A stretch of DNA of 23,471 nt from an archaeon (GCA_016550395.1 JABXGY010000452.1:1-23471), one strand, 5' to 3'; counted from the first letter of the stretch, positions 13,828-22,510 are shown. Translations and numbers: made by a program. Notes: generated from the letters alone by a model not told the origin.

Positions 13828-15093
13828 ATGAGGGTGGAACCATCATTGGAAGCCGTTAGCTCAGGGATTGGCGAAATTGACCGGCTATTAGGTGGTTATT
13901 TAGTTCGGGGGAAAGTCTATCTCCTTGAAGCCGATAACGGTACACAACCCCAAGGTGTCATTCTTCCCTTTGTGAAAAACGGTCTCAACACCAATGAGTT
14001 AGTAATTTTTGCTAGCAATGAATGTCCTGGTGAGGATGTTTTAGATCAATTACGTGAATATGGAATTGAAGTGGACACTACCATTGCGAATAAGCAATTG
14101 TTAATTCTCGATTTATGGTCTGAAGGCCAGATTGAGGCTCCCGGTGTGGTTTCTGTTGGTAATCCTGCTGACCCACATAAAGTGCTCTACTCTTATCAAC
14201 AGGTCTACCAATTTGCAATAAATCGAGAACCACGCCTCCCTTTTCGCATAGTAAATGATTCACTTTCAGGTTTGGTGATGACCTTTGGCTTCGAAAGAGC
14301 ATACCGGCTAGCCTCCCGAGCTGCACGGTTAATGAAACTTGGCCAAAGTGTAGGCTTATCAGTTGTCGTCCCTCGTATGCACGACCCTTTAGTCTCAGAA
14401 AGCTTTGAACGCTTATACGATGGTGTCATAAGGTTAGTCCTCGAAGAGGAACAAGACCGTGTTCAACGCTTTGTGCGTGTCTTAAAATCACCAATTCCTG
14501 GATTTCAAGGACAGCGGGTTCCCTACGAGATAACATCAAAAGGCATTCAAATGAGTGTTGAACTCATTGAAACGCCTCAGGAAATAAAAGCTGGCTTGAA
14601 TATGGTGAAGCATGGAGTATTGCAGTTTTTCGATGAACGAATAGTGATCACTCCATTCTCCATTTTGAGTACGCTTTTACGTAATTTAGCTTTATCCTTT
14701 GAGCTTGAAACTTTGATCCCCGTTTTGATGTCTTCAGCCCAGGAAGCTATGCATGAGGTTGTTCCTAAACTTTTAGCTCAATTCAAAGGCCAAGAGATTC
14801 CTGCTCAAATAGGGGGGTTTGCGAAAATGGTTGGCCTTTTAGGACTGGGAAACATGCAAATCTCATATGATGAGGAAGATCAGGAATTCACTATTATGCT
14901 TGAACATTCTCCACTGGCCACATCTTTGAAGGATCTTGGACTCGCAATTGATTTTATTCATTCTGCAATGCTATCAAATCTTTTTGAAGCTGTACTCGAT
15001 CAGCCGTATATTACCGAAGAAATTCTCTGCGTGGCGAAGGGTGATCCACATTGCGAGTTTAGGTCATATCCTGCAAAACGCCCAAAGAAGTAA
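13828..15093 (+). CDS. KaiC-like domain with degenerate P-loop fused to a V4R domain
   Basis: 421 residues. The first 230 resemble the RecA-like KaiC/GvpD fold: SGIGEIDRLLGGYLVRGKVY corresponds to the conserved 'tGi..LDelLgGgip.G.v'. The following P-loop, normally GxxGxGKT, is EADNGTQPQ (about 34-42), lacking the Lys and Thr, so ATP binding is doubtful. IFASNE and VVVPRMHD mark later strands. The last 170 residues fit a V4R small-molecule-binding domain: GLLGLGNMQI, then CVAKGDPHCEF with Cys401 and Cys409 close to the end. Inference: a non-hydrolysing sensor or regulator that may bind a ligand or metal through V4R. ATG 13828 has a weak TATA-like TTGTATTC about 22 bases upstream. Flanked by UbiA and a HAD phosphatase. 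Confidence 0.75.
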   Translation: MRVEPSLEAVSSGIGEIDRLLGGYLVRGKVYLLEADNGTQPQGVILPFVKNGLNTNELVIFASNECPGEDVLDQLREYGIEVDTTIANKQLLILDLWSEGQIEAPGVVSVGNPADPHKVLYSYQQVYQFAINREPRLPFRIVNDSLSGLVMTFGFERAYRLASRAARLMKLGQSVGLSVVVPRMHDPLVSESFERLYDGVIRLVLEEEQDRVQRFVRVLKSPIPGFQGQRVPYEITSKGIQMSVELIETPQEIKAGLNMVKHGVLQFFDERIVITPFSILSTLLRNLALSFELETLIPVLMSSAQEAMHEVVPKLLAQFKGQEIPAQIGGFAKMVGLLGLGNMQISYDEEDQEFTIMLEHSPLATSLKDLGLAIDFIHSAMLSNLFEAVLDQPYITEEILCVAKGDPHCEFRSYPAKRPKK

Positions 15094-15165
15094 TCCTGTG
15101 CTATCGTTTAAATGGTACCAAACCTTTTTCCACTAACACCATATTGAGCACGGCGAGGATGTATT

Positions 15166-15822
15166 GTGTCTCCCCACGGTTTGATTGCCTTTGATTTAGA
15201 TGGAACTTTAGTTCGAATCTGGAGTGCTTGGAGCTGGATTCATCGATTACTAGGAACGCTTGAGGTTGCGAAGCCCAACGCTGATCGCTTTTATGCGGGT
15301 GAGATTGATTATGTTCGCTGGGCTGAATTAGATGTGGCTTTATGGCATGGTGTCCCGATTTCAGAAATTGAGCAAGCGATTGATGAAGGATTGGTTTTCA
15401 TTCCCAATTCAGCAGAGCTTATCAGGAGATTACAAAATTATGGTTTCAAGACCGCAATCATTAGCTCGGGATTAGCAGTGTTTGCTGACCGAGCAAAGAA
15501 CCAACTTGGCATTGATTTTAGTAGAGCTAACCGACTCCTCATAGATGCCGATGGGCGGATTTCAGGAGTTGAGGTTCAAGTAGCTTTTGACAATAAACAC
15601 AAGGTCCTGTATGACCTCGCAAAAGCAGAGGAAATTCCTCTTTCTGATTGTGTTGCTATTGGTGATTCTCGTAATGATATTCCTATGTTTGAAATCGCTG
15701 GTTTTTCAATCGCTTTTAATCCAACGCATGCTGAGGTTGCCGCTGCAGCAACTACTGTCATCCAAAGTGAAAGTGCACTCGATCTCCTGCTACCATTGAA
15801 GAGTTATTTCCAAATTGATTGA
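15166..15822 (+). CDS. HAD-IB phosphatase (phosphoserine-phosphatase-like)
   Basis: 218 residues. Motif I FDLDGTLV (Asp10, Asp12) is followed by WSAWSWIHR, motif II is ISSGL, motif III contains DNKHKVL, and motif IV is IGDSRNDIPMFEIAG. The helical cap between motifs I and II places it in HAD subfamily IB, with SerB. Family knowledge: members hydrolyse phosphoserine or similar small phosphates; the tryptophan-rich cap differs from classical SerB, so the substrate is uncertain. The start is GTG at 15166 with GAGG seven bases upstream. It differs in family from the HAD protein at 5122-5808. A 10-base palindrome, GAGTATACTC, overlaps its stop codon (15821-15830). Confidence 0.85.
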   Translation: MSPHGLIAFDLDGTLVRIWSAWSWIHRLLGTLEVAKPNADRFYAGEIDYVRWAELDVALWHGVPISEIEQAIDEGLVFIPNSAELIRRLQNYGFKTAIISSGLAVFADRAKNQLGIDFSRANRLLIDADGRISGVEVQVAFDNKHKVLYDLAKAEEIPLSDCVAIGDSRNDIPMFEIAGFSIAFNPTHAEVAAAATTVIQSESALDLLLPLKSYFQID

Positions 15823-15931
15823 GTATACTCTTTCTGAATATCCAATACGCTACACTTTAATGCTCGAATTGTACGGTTAAAAGAACCTTTCATCCTTGAG
15901 CAGGGCTGAGAGTCCATAGGAGTGAATAATT

Positions 15932-17686
15932 ATGAGCCAGCGAACGCTAATTGATGCAAGCATGGGTCGCATAAAAGCAGACCTTGTCATCACCGATGTA
16001 CAACCTCTAGACGTAATTTCCAGAGAGATTCTCGAAGGAGGCATCGCGGTTAAGGAAAACACCATCTGTCGAATCGGTGATGTATCTGATCTTATTGGTA
16101 ATAAAACCAAAGTCATTAAAGGAAAAGGGCGATATGCGACACCCGCCTTCATTGAATCTCACATTCACGTCGAAAGCACTATGCTCACCCTTACCGAATT
16201 TGCCCGAGCTGTCATTCCCCATGGTACTGGAACTGTTATCATTGATCCTCACGAAATCGCAAATGTTACTGGTATCCGAGGCTTAGAGATTTTTATGGAG
16301 GAGGCCCGAAATCTTCCGCTTCGCATTCTGATGGAGGTCCCAAGTTGTGTTCCAGCTGCACCTCCAGAATTTGAAACCTCAGGGTCCCGATTAGACGCAT
16401 TTACGATTGACCGTTTACTTCAAGATCCATCGGTTATCGGACTTGGTGAGGTTATGAATGTTCCAGCAGTACTGAATAATGATGAAGATATCCACCTCAA
16501 AATTCAGTTTGCCCGCAGTCAAGGAAAAGTTGTGGAGGGTCATGCCCCAGGACTCAAGGGAAAGAAATTGAATGCCTACATTGCTGCAGGGATTATGTCG
16601 GACCACGAGTGCGAAACGGCAGAAGAGGCGATAGATAGGTTGCGAATGGGCCTGACAGTCATGGCTCGTGAAGGTTCTATAGTGCGCAATATGCTTGATA
16701 TTCTTCTTCCATTGTATAAAGAGGGGCGTGATTTACGACGATGTACGATTTGTTCTGACGATTTATCTCCTGTAGAATTAGCAGATCTCGGTCATTTGGA
16801 TCGCAGCCTCAGACGTGCCATTGATGCTGGCATTGATCCGCTCGTAGCAATTCAACTTGTCACCTCAAATCCAGCTCAATTTTTTAATTTATCAAGAGTA
16901 GGAAATCTTGCCCCTGGCAATGTGGCGGATATTGTTCTAATTGATGATCTCAAAACAATAAATGTTGATTTGGTATTACATCGTGGTCAAGTTGTAGCAA
17001 AAGATGGTCGCCTCAGCACGAAACTTCAGCGATTTGACTATCCCCTAGATTTGAGAACAACGATTCGTTTTGGTGGTATTCCCACAGCCGTAAATTACGA
17101 AATTCCTGCGGAGGATGGATCTCATAAAGTACGTGTAATCATCGCAAGGGAGGGCAGTCTCACCACAGGTTCTGAAACCCACATTCTCGAGGCAAGAGAT
17201 GGACATATTCATCCAAATCCTGAACAGGATATTCTAACCATTGCGGTTACGGAACGCTACATGAAAGGTGGTAATATTGGTGTAGGGTTCGTTCAAGGCT
17301 TTGGCTTGAAAGAAGGCGCAATTGCAAGTAGCATTGCTCATGATAGCCACAATATAATTACGGTTGCAACGAGCTCTGAGGATGCACTTATGGCAGTCAG
17401 CACTGTTTCACAAAGCAATGGAGGTATCGCGGCTGTTGTTGGTCGAAAAGTCATTGCCACACTGCCTTTGCCCATTGCGGGAGTAATTACGGATGAACCG
17501 GTTGAAAAGGTTGCACGTCAATTACAGGCAGTACGAACTGCAGCTCATGATCTTGGTTGCACCCTTGAACATCCCTATTTAACAATGAGTTTCATGGCAC
17601 TCCCAGTCATACCGTCACTCAAAATCACTGATAAAGGACTCATTGATGTGGATGAAATGAAAATCGTGCCAATAGTCCTTAGCTAA
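15932..17686 (+). CDS. ade: adenine deaminase
   Basis: 584 residues, typical of the Ade amidohydrolase family. Metal-site motifs in order: FIESHIHVESTM, DPHEIANV, GLGEVMN, VEGHAPGL, GIMSDHE and SDDLSP, followed by ITSNPAQ-like VTSNPAQFF and the C-terminal domain with GFGLKEGAIASSIAHDSHN. Family knowledge: it turns adenine to hypoxanthine and ammonia in the cytoplasm, using a binuclear metal centre. The start ATG 15932 has AGGAG nine bases upstream. Its product could be used by the phosphoribosyltransferase at 378-965, and adenine could come from methylthioadenosine recycling that also feeds the MtnA-like enzyme. The neighbours are not a purine operon. Confidence 0.95.
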   Translation: MSQRTLIDASMGRIKADLVITDVQPLDVISREILEGGIAVKENTICRIGDVSDLIGNKTKVIKGKGRYATPAFIESHIHVESTMLTLTEFARAVIPHGTGTVIIDPHEIANVTGIRGLEIFMEEARNLPLRILMEVPSCVPAAPPEFETSGSRLDAFTIDRLLQDPSVIGLGEVMNVPAVLNNDEDIHLKIQFARSQGKVVEGHAPGLKGKKLNAYIAAGIMSDHECETAEEAIDRLRMGLTVMAREGSIVRNMLDILLPLYKEGRDLRRCTICSDDLSPVELADLGHLDRSLRRAIDAGIDPLVAIQLVTSNPAQFFNLSRVGNLAPGNVADIVLIDDLKTINVDLVLHRGQVVAKDGRLSTKLQRFDYPLDLRTTIRFGGIPTAVNYEIPAEDGSHKVRVIIAREGSLTTGSETHILEARDGHIHPNPEQDILTIAVTERYMKGGNIGVGFVQGFGLKEGAIASSIAHDSHNIITVATSSEDALMAVSTVSQSNGGIAAVVGRKVIATLPLPIAGVITDEPVEKVARQLQAVRTAAHDLGCTLEHPYLTMSFMALPVIPSLKITDKGLIDVDEMKIVPIVLS

Positions 17687-17802
17687 TTGAGATAACTTGA
17701 GTGAAATTGAAAAAATAGATGAAACCAAGAGATTTGTTGCCCAACTCCAAATGCTTTTTAGTCTCAATTCATTAACGACCAATAGACGGAGGACGAATCA
17801 CA

Positions 17803-18477
17803 ATGTCCTGGACAATTATCCTTGCACAGCTTGCACCCCTATTCTTAGGCCTAGGAGCCGTTGCCTCCTTCGCCTGGTTCCTAGACAATCTGATGGGTGA
17901 AACTTATCGAACAGGTCAATCTGAAAAAGGTGACGAGGGTTCAGAGAAGAGTAATGCAGAGACAGGTATCAGCTGGCGAAGAGGTATTGTACGTCTCATT
18001 GGTCTTATTGGAATTCCCATGGGTGTACTCTGCTTCGCGTCATTAGTATCTATTATTCTGAATCCCTTTGCCACCCCATTTGGTGATCCCCTAACGCTTT
18101 TCCTTCTCGCCTGGATGGGAATAGCCCTTTTTCTAACACCCATAAACAAATTACCCTGGGCTGCCCTAATCGGGCTTGCTGCAGGCATCATCGCCGTAAT
18201 TGTAGTGGTTGCCCTTGCACCCGTCATCCCAGAATTCATTACCCAACAAATTCCGCTCAAATACATCCTAATAGGCATTTTCATTATTGTGGGAGTCATG
18301 GTCTTTAGCCTCTTCAAATGGGCGGAAAATCTCTTAGATCTCTTAACAACAGTGTTGGGCTCTCGCCCTTTCCTGCTCATCCTCTCCTTTGCTGCTTTAG
18401 CCCAGGCAATCGCCCTTCCGGTGGTCTTTTTCCTCTTTGGTGGCGCGGGAGGCATCTTGTGGTTCTTTATCCACTAA
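17803..18477 (+). CDS. multi-helix membrane protein, unknown function
   Basis: 224 residues with about six hydrophobic segments: 5-27, 62-86, 95-112, 118-140, 150-170 and 190-221. A polar, charged loop (about 31-58, rich in Glu, Lys and Ser) lies between the first two. Proline- and glycine-rich turns (LAPVIPEF, FGGAGG) separate the later helices. I do not recognise a family. ATG 17803 has GGAGG ten bases upstream. It follows adenine deaminase by about 115 bases, and its stop is only eight bases from that of the convergent transporter gene. There is no basis for calling it a purine carrier. Confidence 0.7.
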   Translation: MSWTIILAQLAPLFLGLGAVASFAWFLDNLMGETYRTGQSEKGDEGSEKSNAETGISWRRGIVRLIGLIGIPMGVLCFASLVSIILNPFATPFGDPLTLFLLAWMGIALFLTPINKLPWAALIGLAAGIIAVIVVVALAPVIPEFITQQIPLKYILIGIFIIVGVMVFSLFKWAENLLDLLTTVLGSRPFLLILSFAALAQAIALPVVFFLFGGAGGILWFFIH

Positions 18478-18485
18478 AAGTCATC

Positions 18486-19934
18486 TTACCCTAGATAGTT
18501 TGGTGGAGGAGCTATTGGTAAGAAGAAGAGCCGGAAGAGGAGATAACCTGTACCCACGAGCAGATAGGTAAAGAACATTATGACACCTGTTCGCAGGAAT
18601 TTGCCATAATTAATGGGTCGGTTCTCTCGTTCAGCAACAGTCATTGTCATGACATTCTGAACACTCGCAATTGGAGTCAGGGCACCTCCTAACACAGCTC
18701 CAATTATAAGTGAGGTCCAGATAGTACCTGCTGTTCCAGGGCCAGAAATAAGTGCGAGATCGCGTGCGACTGGAATTAACGTGGCCGTGACAGGAATATT
18801 GTCAATGGCACCACTAGTAAAGCCAGTAATCCATAACATAGTTACACTAGACAGAGCAGGATCACCCCCTGTGATTTGAGCAACAATTATCCCGATATAG
18901 GTAAGAACCCCGAATTCTTCCATACATCCAACAATGAAAAAGAGCCCAATAAAGAAGAAGAGAGCGGTCCAATCGACGTCTCGGAAAATTCGCTTTACGG
19001 GGATCCCACTGAGTAACACAAACAGCATGGCCATCACAAATGCAACGACCCATGTCAATCCAGCTGTGCCAAAAATAATAAACCCAACAATCATGGCGAC
19101 AAATAGAATTGCGGTCCGATAGAAGACACTACGGTCTTCGACCATAGTCCAGGCGTCTAAGGCCATTAAATCGTTTACACGACTTGATCGTGGAGTTGTG
19201 AATTCTCGTCGGAAGATACGTAAAGCGAAGAAGATAGTAATCCCAAGAAGCATCAGTCCCAGAGGAAGCAAATTTATCGCAAACCAGCCAAAATCGTAAA
19301 ATGTTGCACCTGCAACGAGCATCGTTGGAACGCTCGCTATCACTGTAGTGATTCCGCCGACATTTCCACACATGGCAGTGGCAATCAGATGAGGTGTTGG
19401 ATTCTGTTCGAGGGCATCACATGCAAGAATTGTTAATGGCCCTATAATTAGAACAGTTGTGGCTATAACTGTCGACATGAGAAATGTGATGCCACAAAAA
19501 ATCATGAGGAGTCTTCGCGGACTACCTTTACTAAAACTAAGAGCTTTGACTGCAATGAACTGAAAAAGTCCAGAATCTTTTGCAATTTCTGTAATTACCA
19601 TTAGCGAGAGAATGACTACAATCGTCGATAAATCAATCCACTCTGCAAAAAAATGTGCGAAGACTTCGTCATTAAAAATCGTAGGAAGAGTCTCATAGAT
19701 ACTTGCTTTTTCCATGAAGAAGAGATATTCTGTACTATCAATTGGAAATGTGTTGGCTAAATCGGTAAAGAAGATGAACTGTTCAATCCGCCAGAAGGGC
19801 CAGATTTGAGCAAAGTAAACAATTGCGACGGACGCACCAATGAGGGCGGCGATAGTATGATCTGTCACATCAAAAGTTATCAGTATGATAACAGCGATGA
19901 AGAGCAGAATGATAAAGACCGCAGGTGGAATCAT
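18486..19934 (-). CDS. NhaD/ArsB-type ion transporter, copy 1 of a tandem pair
   Basis: 482 residues, about 11-12 hydrophobic helices, of the ion-transporter superfamily that includes NhaD, ArsB and SLC13-like permeases. Diagnostic stretches are LSLMVITEIAKDSGLFQ, CGNVGGITTVIASVPTMLVAG, FFIGLFFIVGCMEEFG and GAIDNIPVTATLIPV, with a further GALTPIASVQNVM; two such halves are usual in the family. Family knowledge: ions are exchanged across the cell membrane; whether this one moves Na+/H+, an oxyanion or a dicarboxylate cannot be told. It differs from its neighbour by an extra block of about 20 residues near 55-75. ATG 19934 has AGGA nine bases upstream. Confidence 0.82.
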   Translation of the reverse strand: MIPPAVFIILLFIAVIILITFDVTDHTIAALIGASVAIVYFAQIWPFWRIEQFIFFTDLANTFPIDSTEYLFFMEKASIYETLPTIFNDEVFAHFFAEWIDLSTIVVILSLMVITEIAKDSGLFQFIAVKALSFSKGSPRRLLMIFCGITFLMSTVIATTVLIIGPLTILACDALEQNPTPHLIATAMCGNVGGITTVIASVPTMLVAGATFYDFGWFAINLLPLGLMLLGITIFFALRIFRREFTTPRSSRVNDLMALDAWTMVEDRSVFYRTAILFVAMIVGFIIFGTAGLTWVVAFVMAMLFVLLSGIPVKRIFRDVDWTALFFFIGLFFIVGCMEEFGVLTYIGIIVAQITGGDPALSSVTMLWITGFTSGAIDNIPVTATLIPVARDLALISGPGTAGTIWTSLIIGAVLGGALTPIASVQNVMTMTVAERENRPINYGKFLRTGVIMFFTYLLVGTGYLLFRLFFLPIAPPPNYLG

Positions 19935-20025
19935 ATTACTTCGTCCTGATCAGCTTGAAGGTTCAGGTCAGGTTGAAATGGTCGGGATAGTTTTCCTATC
20001 GATGATTCTCCACATAAGCTTTTCA
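19935..20025 (-). promoter_or_regulatory. promoter and leader of transporter copy 1
   Basis: On the minus strand AAAGCTTATGTGGAG (about 20008-20022) looks like a purine-rich BRE plus TATA box about 80 bases from the start. Further down CTATCCCGACC, ATTTCAACCT and AGGA lead to ATG 19934. The same elements in the same order stand before the second copy (21445-21540). Confidence 0.5.
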
Positions 20026-20052
20026 GTGTGTTTCAAATAGATGACAAAGGAA

Positions 20053-21444
20053 TCAAGGGAAGAGTGGGGGAGTAATAGGAAATACCACTAGTCGAAGTAG
20101 CATGTAAAGAGTGCTACAAGATAGATAGATGATTGTTAAGATGACCCCAGTAAAAAGGAAACGATTTCTTGGAAGGGGACGTTCTTCTTTTTCTGCGATT
20201 GTTACAGCAAGTACATTTGCGGCACTAGCGATTGGTGTTAAGCACCCTCCTAAGACAGCTCCTGCAAGTAATGCAGCCCAAAGGTTGCCCACGGGCATTG
20301 GAAATGGTCCAGTTCCTAAAATTTTCACTACAGGAATAAATGTCAAAGTAACAGGGATATTATCAACAAATCCACTTGTCAAACCTGTAATCCAAACCAT
20401 GAGGGTCGTTGCAAAGAAAGGATTCCCCAGTGTAAGTAACTGGATAGCATGTCCAATGGCTTCAAGTACATAGAATTCTTCTAATAACCCAACGAGGAAG
20501 AACAGCCCCAAAAAGAAGAAAAGTGCTGACCACTCAATTTCCCTAAAAAGTTGTCCAGGACGAATTCCACTAAGTACAACAAAGGCCAAAGCGCCACCAA
20601 GAGCAACAAGAAATGTGAGCCCTGCAGAACCCAACAGCACAAACCCAATAATAATTGCGATTAACAAAATTGCGGTACGATAAAAAATTGGACGATCTGG
20701 CACCATCTCCCAGGCATCCAGCTCCATAAGATCCTCAATTCTTGCACGTCTTGGTGTAATGAGGTCGTTTCGAAAAATCCGGATAACAACAAACAGCGTA
20801 ATTCCTAGGAGTAAGAGCCCTAAGGGCATCATATTGACAATGAACCAGGCAAAACTGTAAAGGGTTGCACCAGCAATCAGCATGGCAGGAACGCTGGCAA
20901 TTAAAGATGTAATACCTCCAACGTTTGAAACTAATGCAATAGAAATCAAAAAAGGTGCGGGATTAATCTCAAGGGCATCACAGGCAAGAAAAGCAAGAGC
21001 CCCCATTATTAACATAGTAGTAATTTGTGTAAGAACTGTAGTCATGGCAAAACTAAGAATGCAGAAAATTGCTAGTAATTTTCGGGTATCACCACGACTC
21101 AATTTGATGGCATTAATGGCAATAAATTGAAAAAGTCCTGAGTCCCTAGCAATTTCAGTTATCACTAACATGGACAAAATGATGATTAAGGTTGGTAAAT
21201 CAACCCATTTGTTAAAGAAAAATGCAAAAACGGTTGCATTAAAAATTGGTGGCAATCCCTGGTAAATAGAACCAGGGTCTAAATCGATTATTAATTGACG
21301 CCATTGAGGCCAAATTAGTGCGAGATAAAAAATTGCGATGATTCCCCCAATTAATGCTGCAACCGTATGATCAATTACATCCAACATGATGAGCAGAATT
21401 ATTACAATGAATAGGATGATAGCAAAGACAGCCGGTGGAATCAT
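20053..21444 (-). CDS. NhaD/ArsB-type ion transporter, copy 2 of a tandem pair
   Basis: 463 residues and about 11-12 helices. It begins MIPPAVFAIILFIVIILLIM, nearly as copy 1, and repeats its hallmarks: LSMLVITEIARDSGLFQ, VSNVGGITSLIASVPAMLIAG, FFLGLFFLVGLLEEF, GFVDNIPVTLTFIPV and GCLTPIASAANVL. Roughly half of the residues match copy 1 by eye; copy 2 lacks the roughly 20-residue block near residue 55. The key motifs are kept in both, so both are probably active and may have diverged in substrate or regulation. ATG 21444 has AGGA nine bases upstream. The gap to copy 1 is about 118 bases with its own promoter. Confidence 0.82.
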   Translation of the reverse strand: MIPPAVFAIILFIVIILLIMLDVIDHTVAALIGGIIAIFYLALIWPQWRQLIIDLDPGSIYQGLPPIFNATVFAFFFNKWVDLPTLIIILSMLVITEIARDSGLFQFIAINAIKLSRGDTRKLLAIFCILSFAMTTVLTQITTMLIMGALAFLACDALEINPAPFLISIALVSNVGGITSLIASVPAMLIAGATLYSFAWFIVNMMPLGLLLLGITLFVVIRIFRNDLITPRRARIEDLMELDAWEMVPDRPIFYRTAILLIAIIIGFVLLGSAGLTFLVALGGALAFVVLSGIRPGQLFREIEWSALFFFLGLFFLVGLLEEFYVLEAIGHAIQLLTLGNPFFATTLMVWITGLTSGFVDNIPVTLTFIPVVKILGTGPFPMPVGNLWAALLAGAVLGGCLTPIASAANVLAVTIAEKEERPLPRNRFLFTGVILTIIYLSCSTLYMLLRLVVFPITPPLFP

Positions 21445-21540
21445 TTTGCGTTATCCTAGACCCAAGAAGATTGTGCGCTAGTAGATTGAAAATGAGTCTA
21501 GATAGCTCCTTAAGAGCGTTCTGCAAATAAGCTTTTTTCA
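21445..21540 (-). promoter_or_regulatory. promoter and leader of transporter copy 2
   Basis: On the minus strand AAAGCTTATTTGCAGAA (about 21519-21535) corresponds to the BRE/TATA of copy 1, at nearly the same distance from the start. CTATCTAGAC, ATTTTCAATCT and AGGA follow at matching positions. The likeness suggests the leader was duplicated with the gene. Confidence 0.5.
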
Positions 21541-21575
21541 TGCTCTTCTTGTTCCAGAGCACTGGTGAAATGAGT

Positions 21576-22379
21576 TCAAACCTTCTTTGCAAAGTCGATT
21601 ATGGCTTGAGCGAGTGCTTCAGGTTGTTCGAATTGGATGGAGTGATCGGATTTGTCGATAATCTGGACAGACACATTTGAAAGATGTTCTTTATAGAAGT
21701 CGCCCCATTTGACAGGAAAGGTTGCATCTTGAGCGGCAATTATTACCAATGTGGGATGTTTAATTTTACTGACCTGATCTTGAATATTAAAGCTGGCAGC
21801 AGCCCCCTGGGCATAACCATGACTTAACGCTAGCCGTCGACCTTCTTGTTGATTGAAAAGTAAAAGGTCCATCATCCCAGGTGTTTCTCGAGCCTTCTTG
21901 GGGCCATAGAATCCGAGTTCAAGAACTTTTTGGACAGCCTCTTCGGGTTCAAGCCCATACACAAGTTGACCTAATTGAATTTGGGCTTGAGCTGCCTCGA
22001 CATCAACTGTGGGAGCAGTGTCGATTAATATAAGTGCTTTAACCAATTTCGGGGCATCCAGGGCGATTTGCTGAGCAATAAACCCTCCTAGGCTATGACC
22101 TGCAATAACACACTTCTTAATTCTTAAATGCTTAAGGAGAACTATCAGGTCCTTCGCGAACTGGTCGACCTTTGTGACTTCTTTAAGTTCACTTGAACGT
22201 CCATGACCTCGAAGCTCTGGGAATATGTTTTGAAAATGTGGACGAATATAAGGGCGGACATATTGCCAATTTCGAATTGATCCACGCACCCCATGAATGA
22301 GAAGGAGTGGCTCACCTGTTCCTTCTACTTCATAGTAAAGTTTCGCGTTATTAATTTCTTCATAGGGCAACAGACTCAC
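21576..22379 (-). CDS. alpha/beta-hydrolase fold protein
   Basis: 267 residues. The catalytic triad can be read as Ser96 in AGHSLGGF, Asp218 in AAQDATFP and His246 in KSDHSIQF, with oxyanion-hole motif LLIHGVRGS near 27-35 and RGHGRSS after the third strand. Family knowledge: hydrolysis of an ester, lactone, thioester or C-C bond in the cytoplasm; the substrate is unknown. No signal peptide or membrane helix. GTG 22379 is used because a TATA-like box lies about 24 bases upstream and no Shine-Dalgarno site is present; a TTG nine bases downstream is an alternative start. It precedes the transporter pair on the same strand, but copy 2 has its own promoter. Confidence 0.85.
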   Translation of the reverse strand: MSLLPYEEINNAKLYYEVEGTGEPLLLIHGVRGSIRNWQYVRPYIRPHFQNIFPELRGHGRSSELKEVTKVDQFAKDLIVLLKHLRIKKCVIAGHSLGGFIAQQIALDAPKLVKALILIDTAPTVDVEAAQAQIQLGQLVYGLEPEEAVQKVLELGFYGPKKARETPGMMDLLLFNQQEGRRLALSHGYAQGAAASFNIQDQVSKIKHPTLVIIAAQDATFPVKWGDFYKEHLSNVSVQIIDKSDHSIQFEQPEALAQAIIDFAKKV

Positions 22380-22398
22380 CGGCTATATTCTCATCGGG

Positions 22399-22407
22399 TA
22401 TAATTTA
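22399..22407 (-). promoter_or_regulatory. TATA-like box of the alpha/beta-hydrolase gene
   Basis: TAAATTATA on the minus strand is centred about 24 bases before GTG 22379, with no Shine-Dalgarno site, in keeping with a leaderless transcript. Confidence 0.4.
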
Positions 22408-22510
22408 CTAATGTGTGTTATGCTTGTGTCCAATATTATAACAAAAGTCTCAACCACATCATTTCGCCCTTTTCGTAAACCTGATTGGTATTCTTCTTCC
22501 AATAATAACT

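Noticed and set aside
15850..15931. Riboswitch-like GCAGGGCTGAGAG before adenine deaminase
   Set aside because: It looks faintly like a TPP element but the remaining conserved blocks and stems are absent, and the downstream gene is not a thiamine gene.
17697..17900. 67-codon frame with a TTG start after adenine deaminase
   Set aside because: It runs deep into the membrane-protein gene in another frame, has no ribosome site, and its second half has a shadow-like composition (Arg/Cys/Thr-rich).
21371..21592. Minus-strand 73-codon frame before transporter copy 2
   Set aside because: It covers the shared promoter/leader and the transporter start in a different frame, with no family resemblance.
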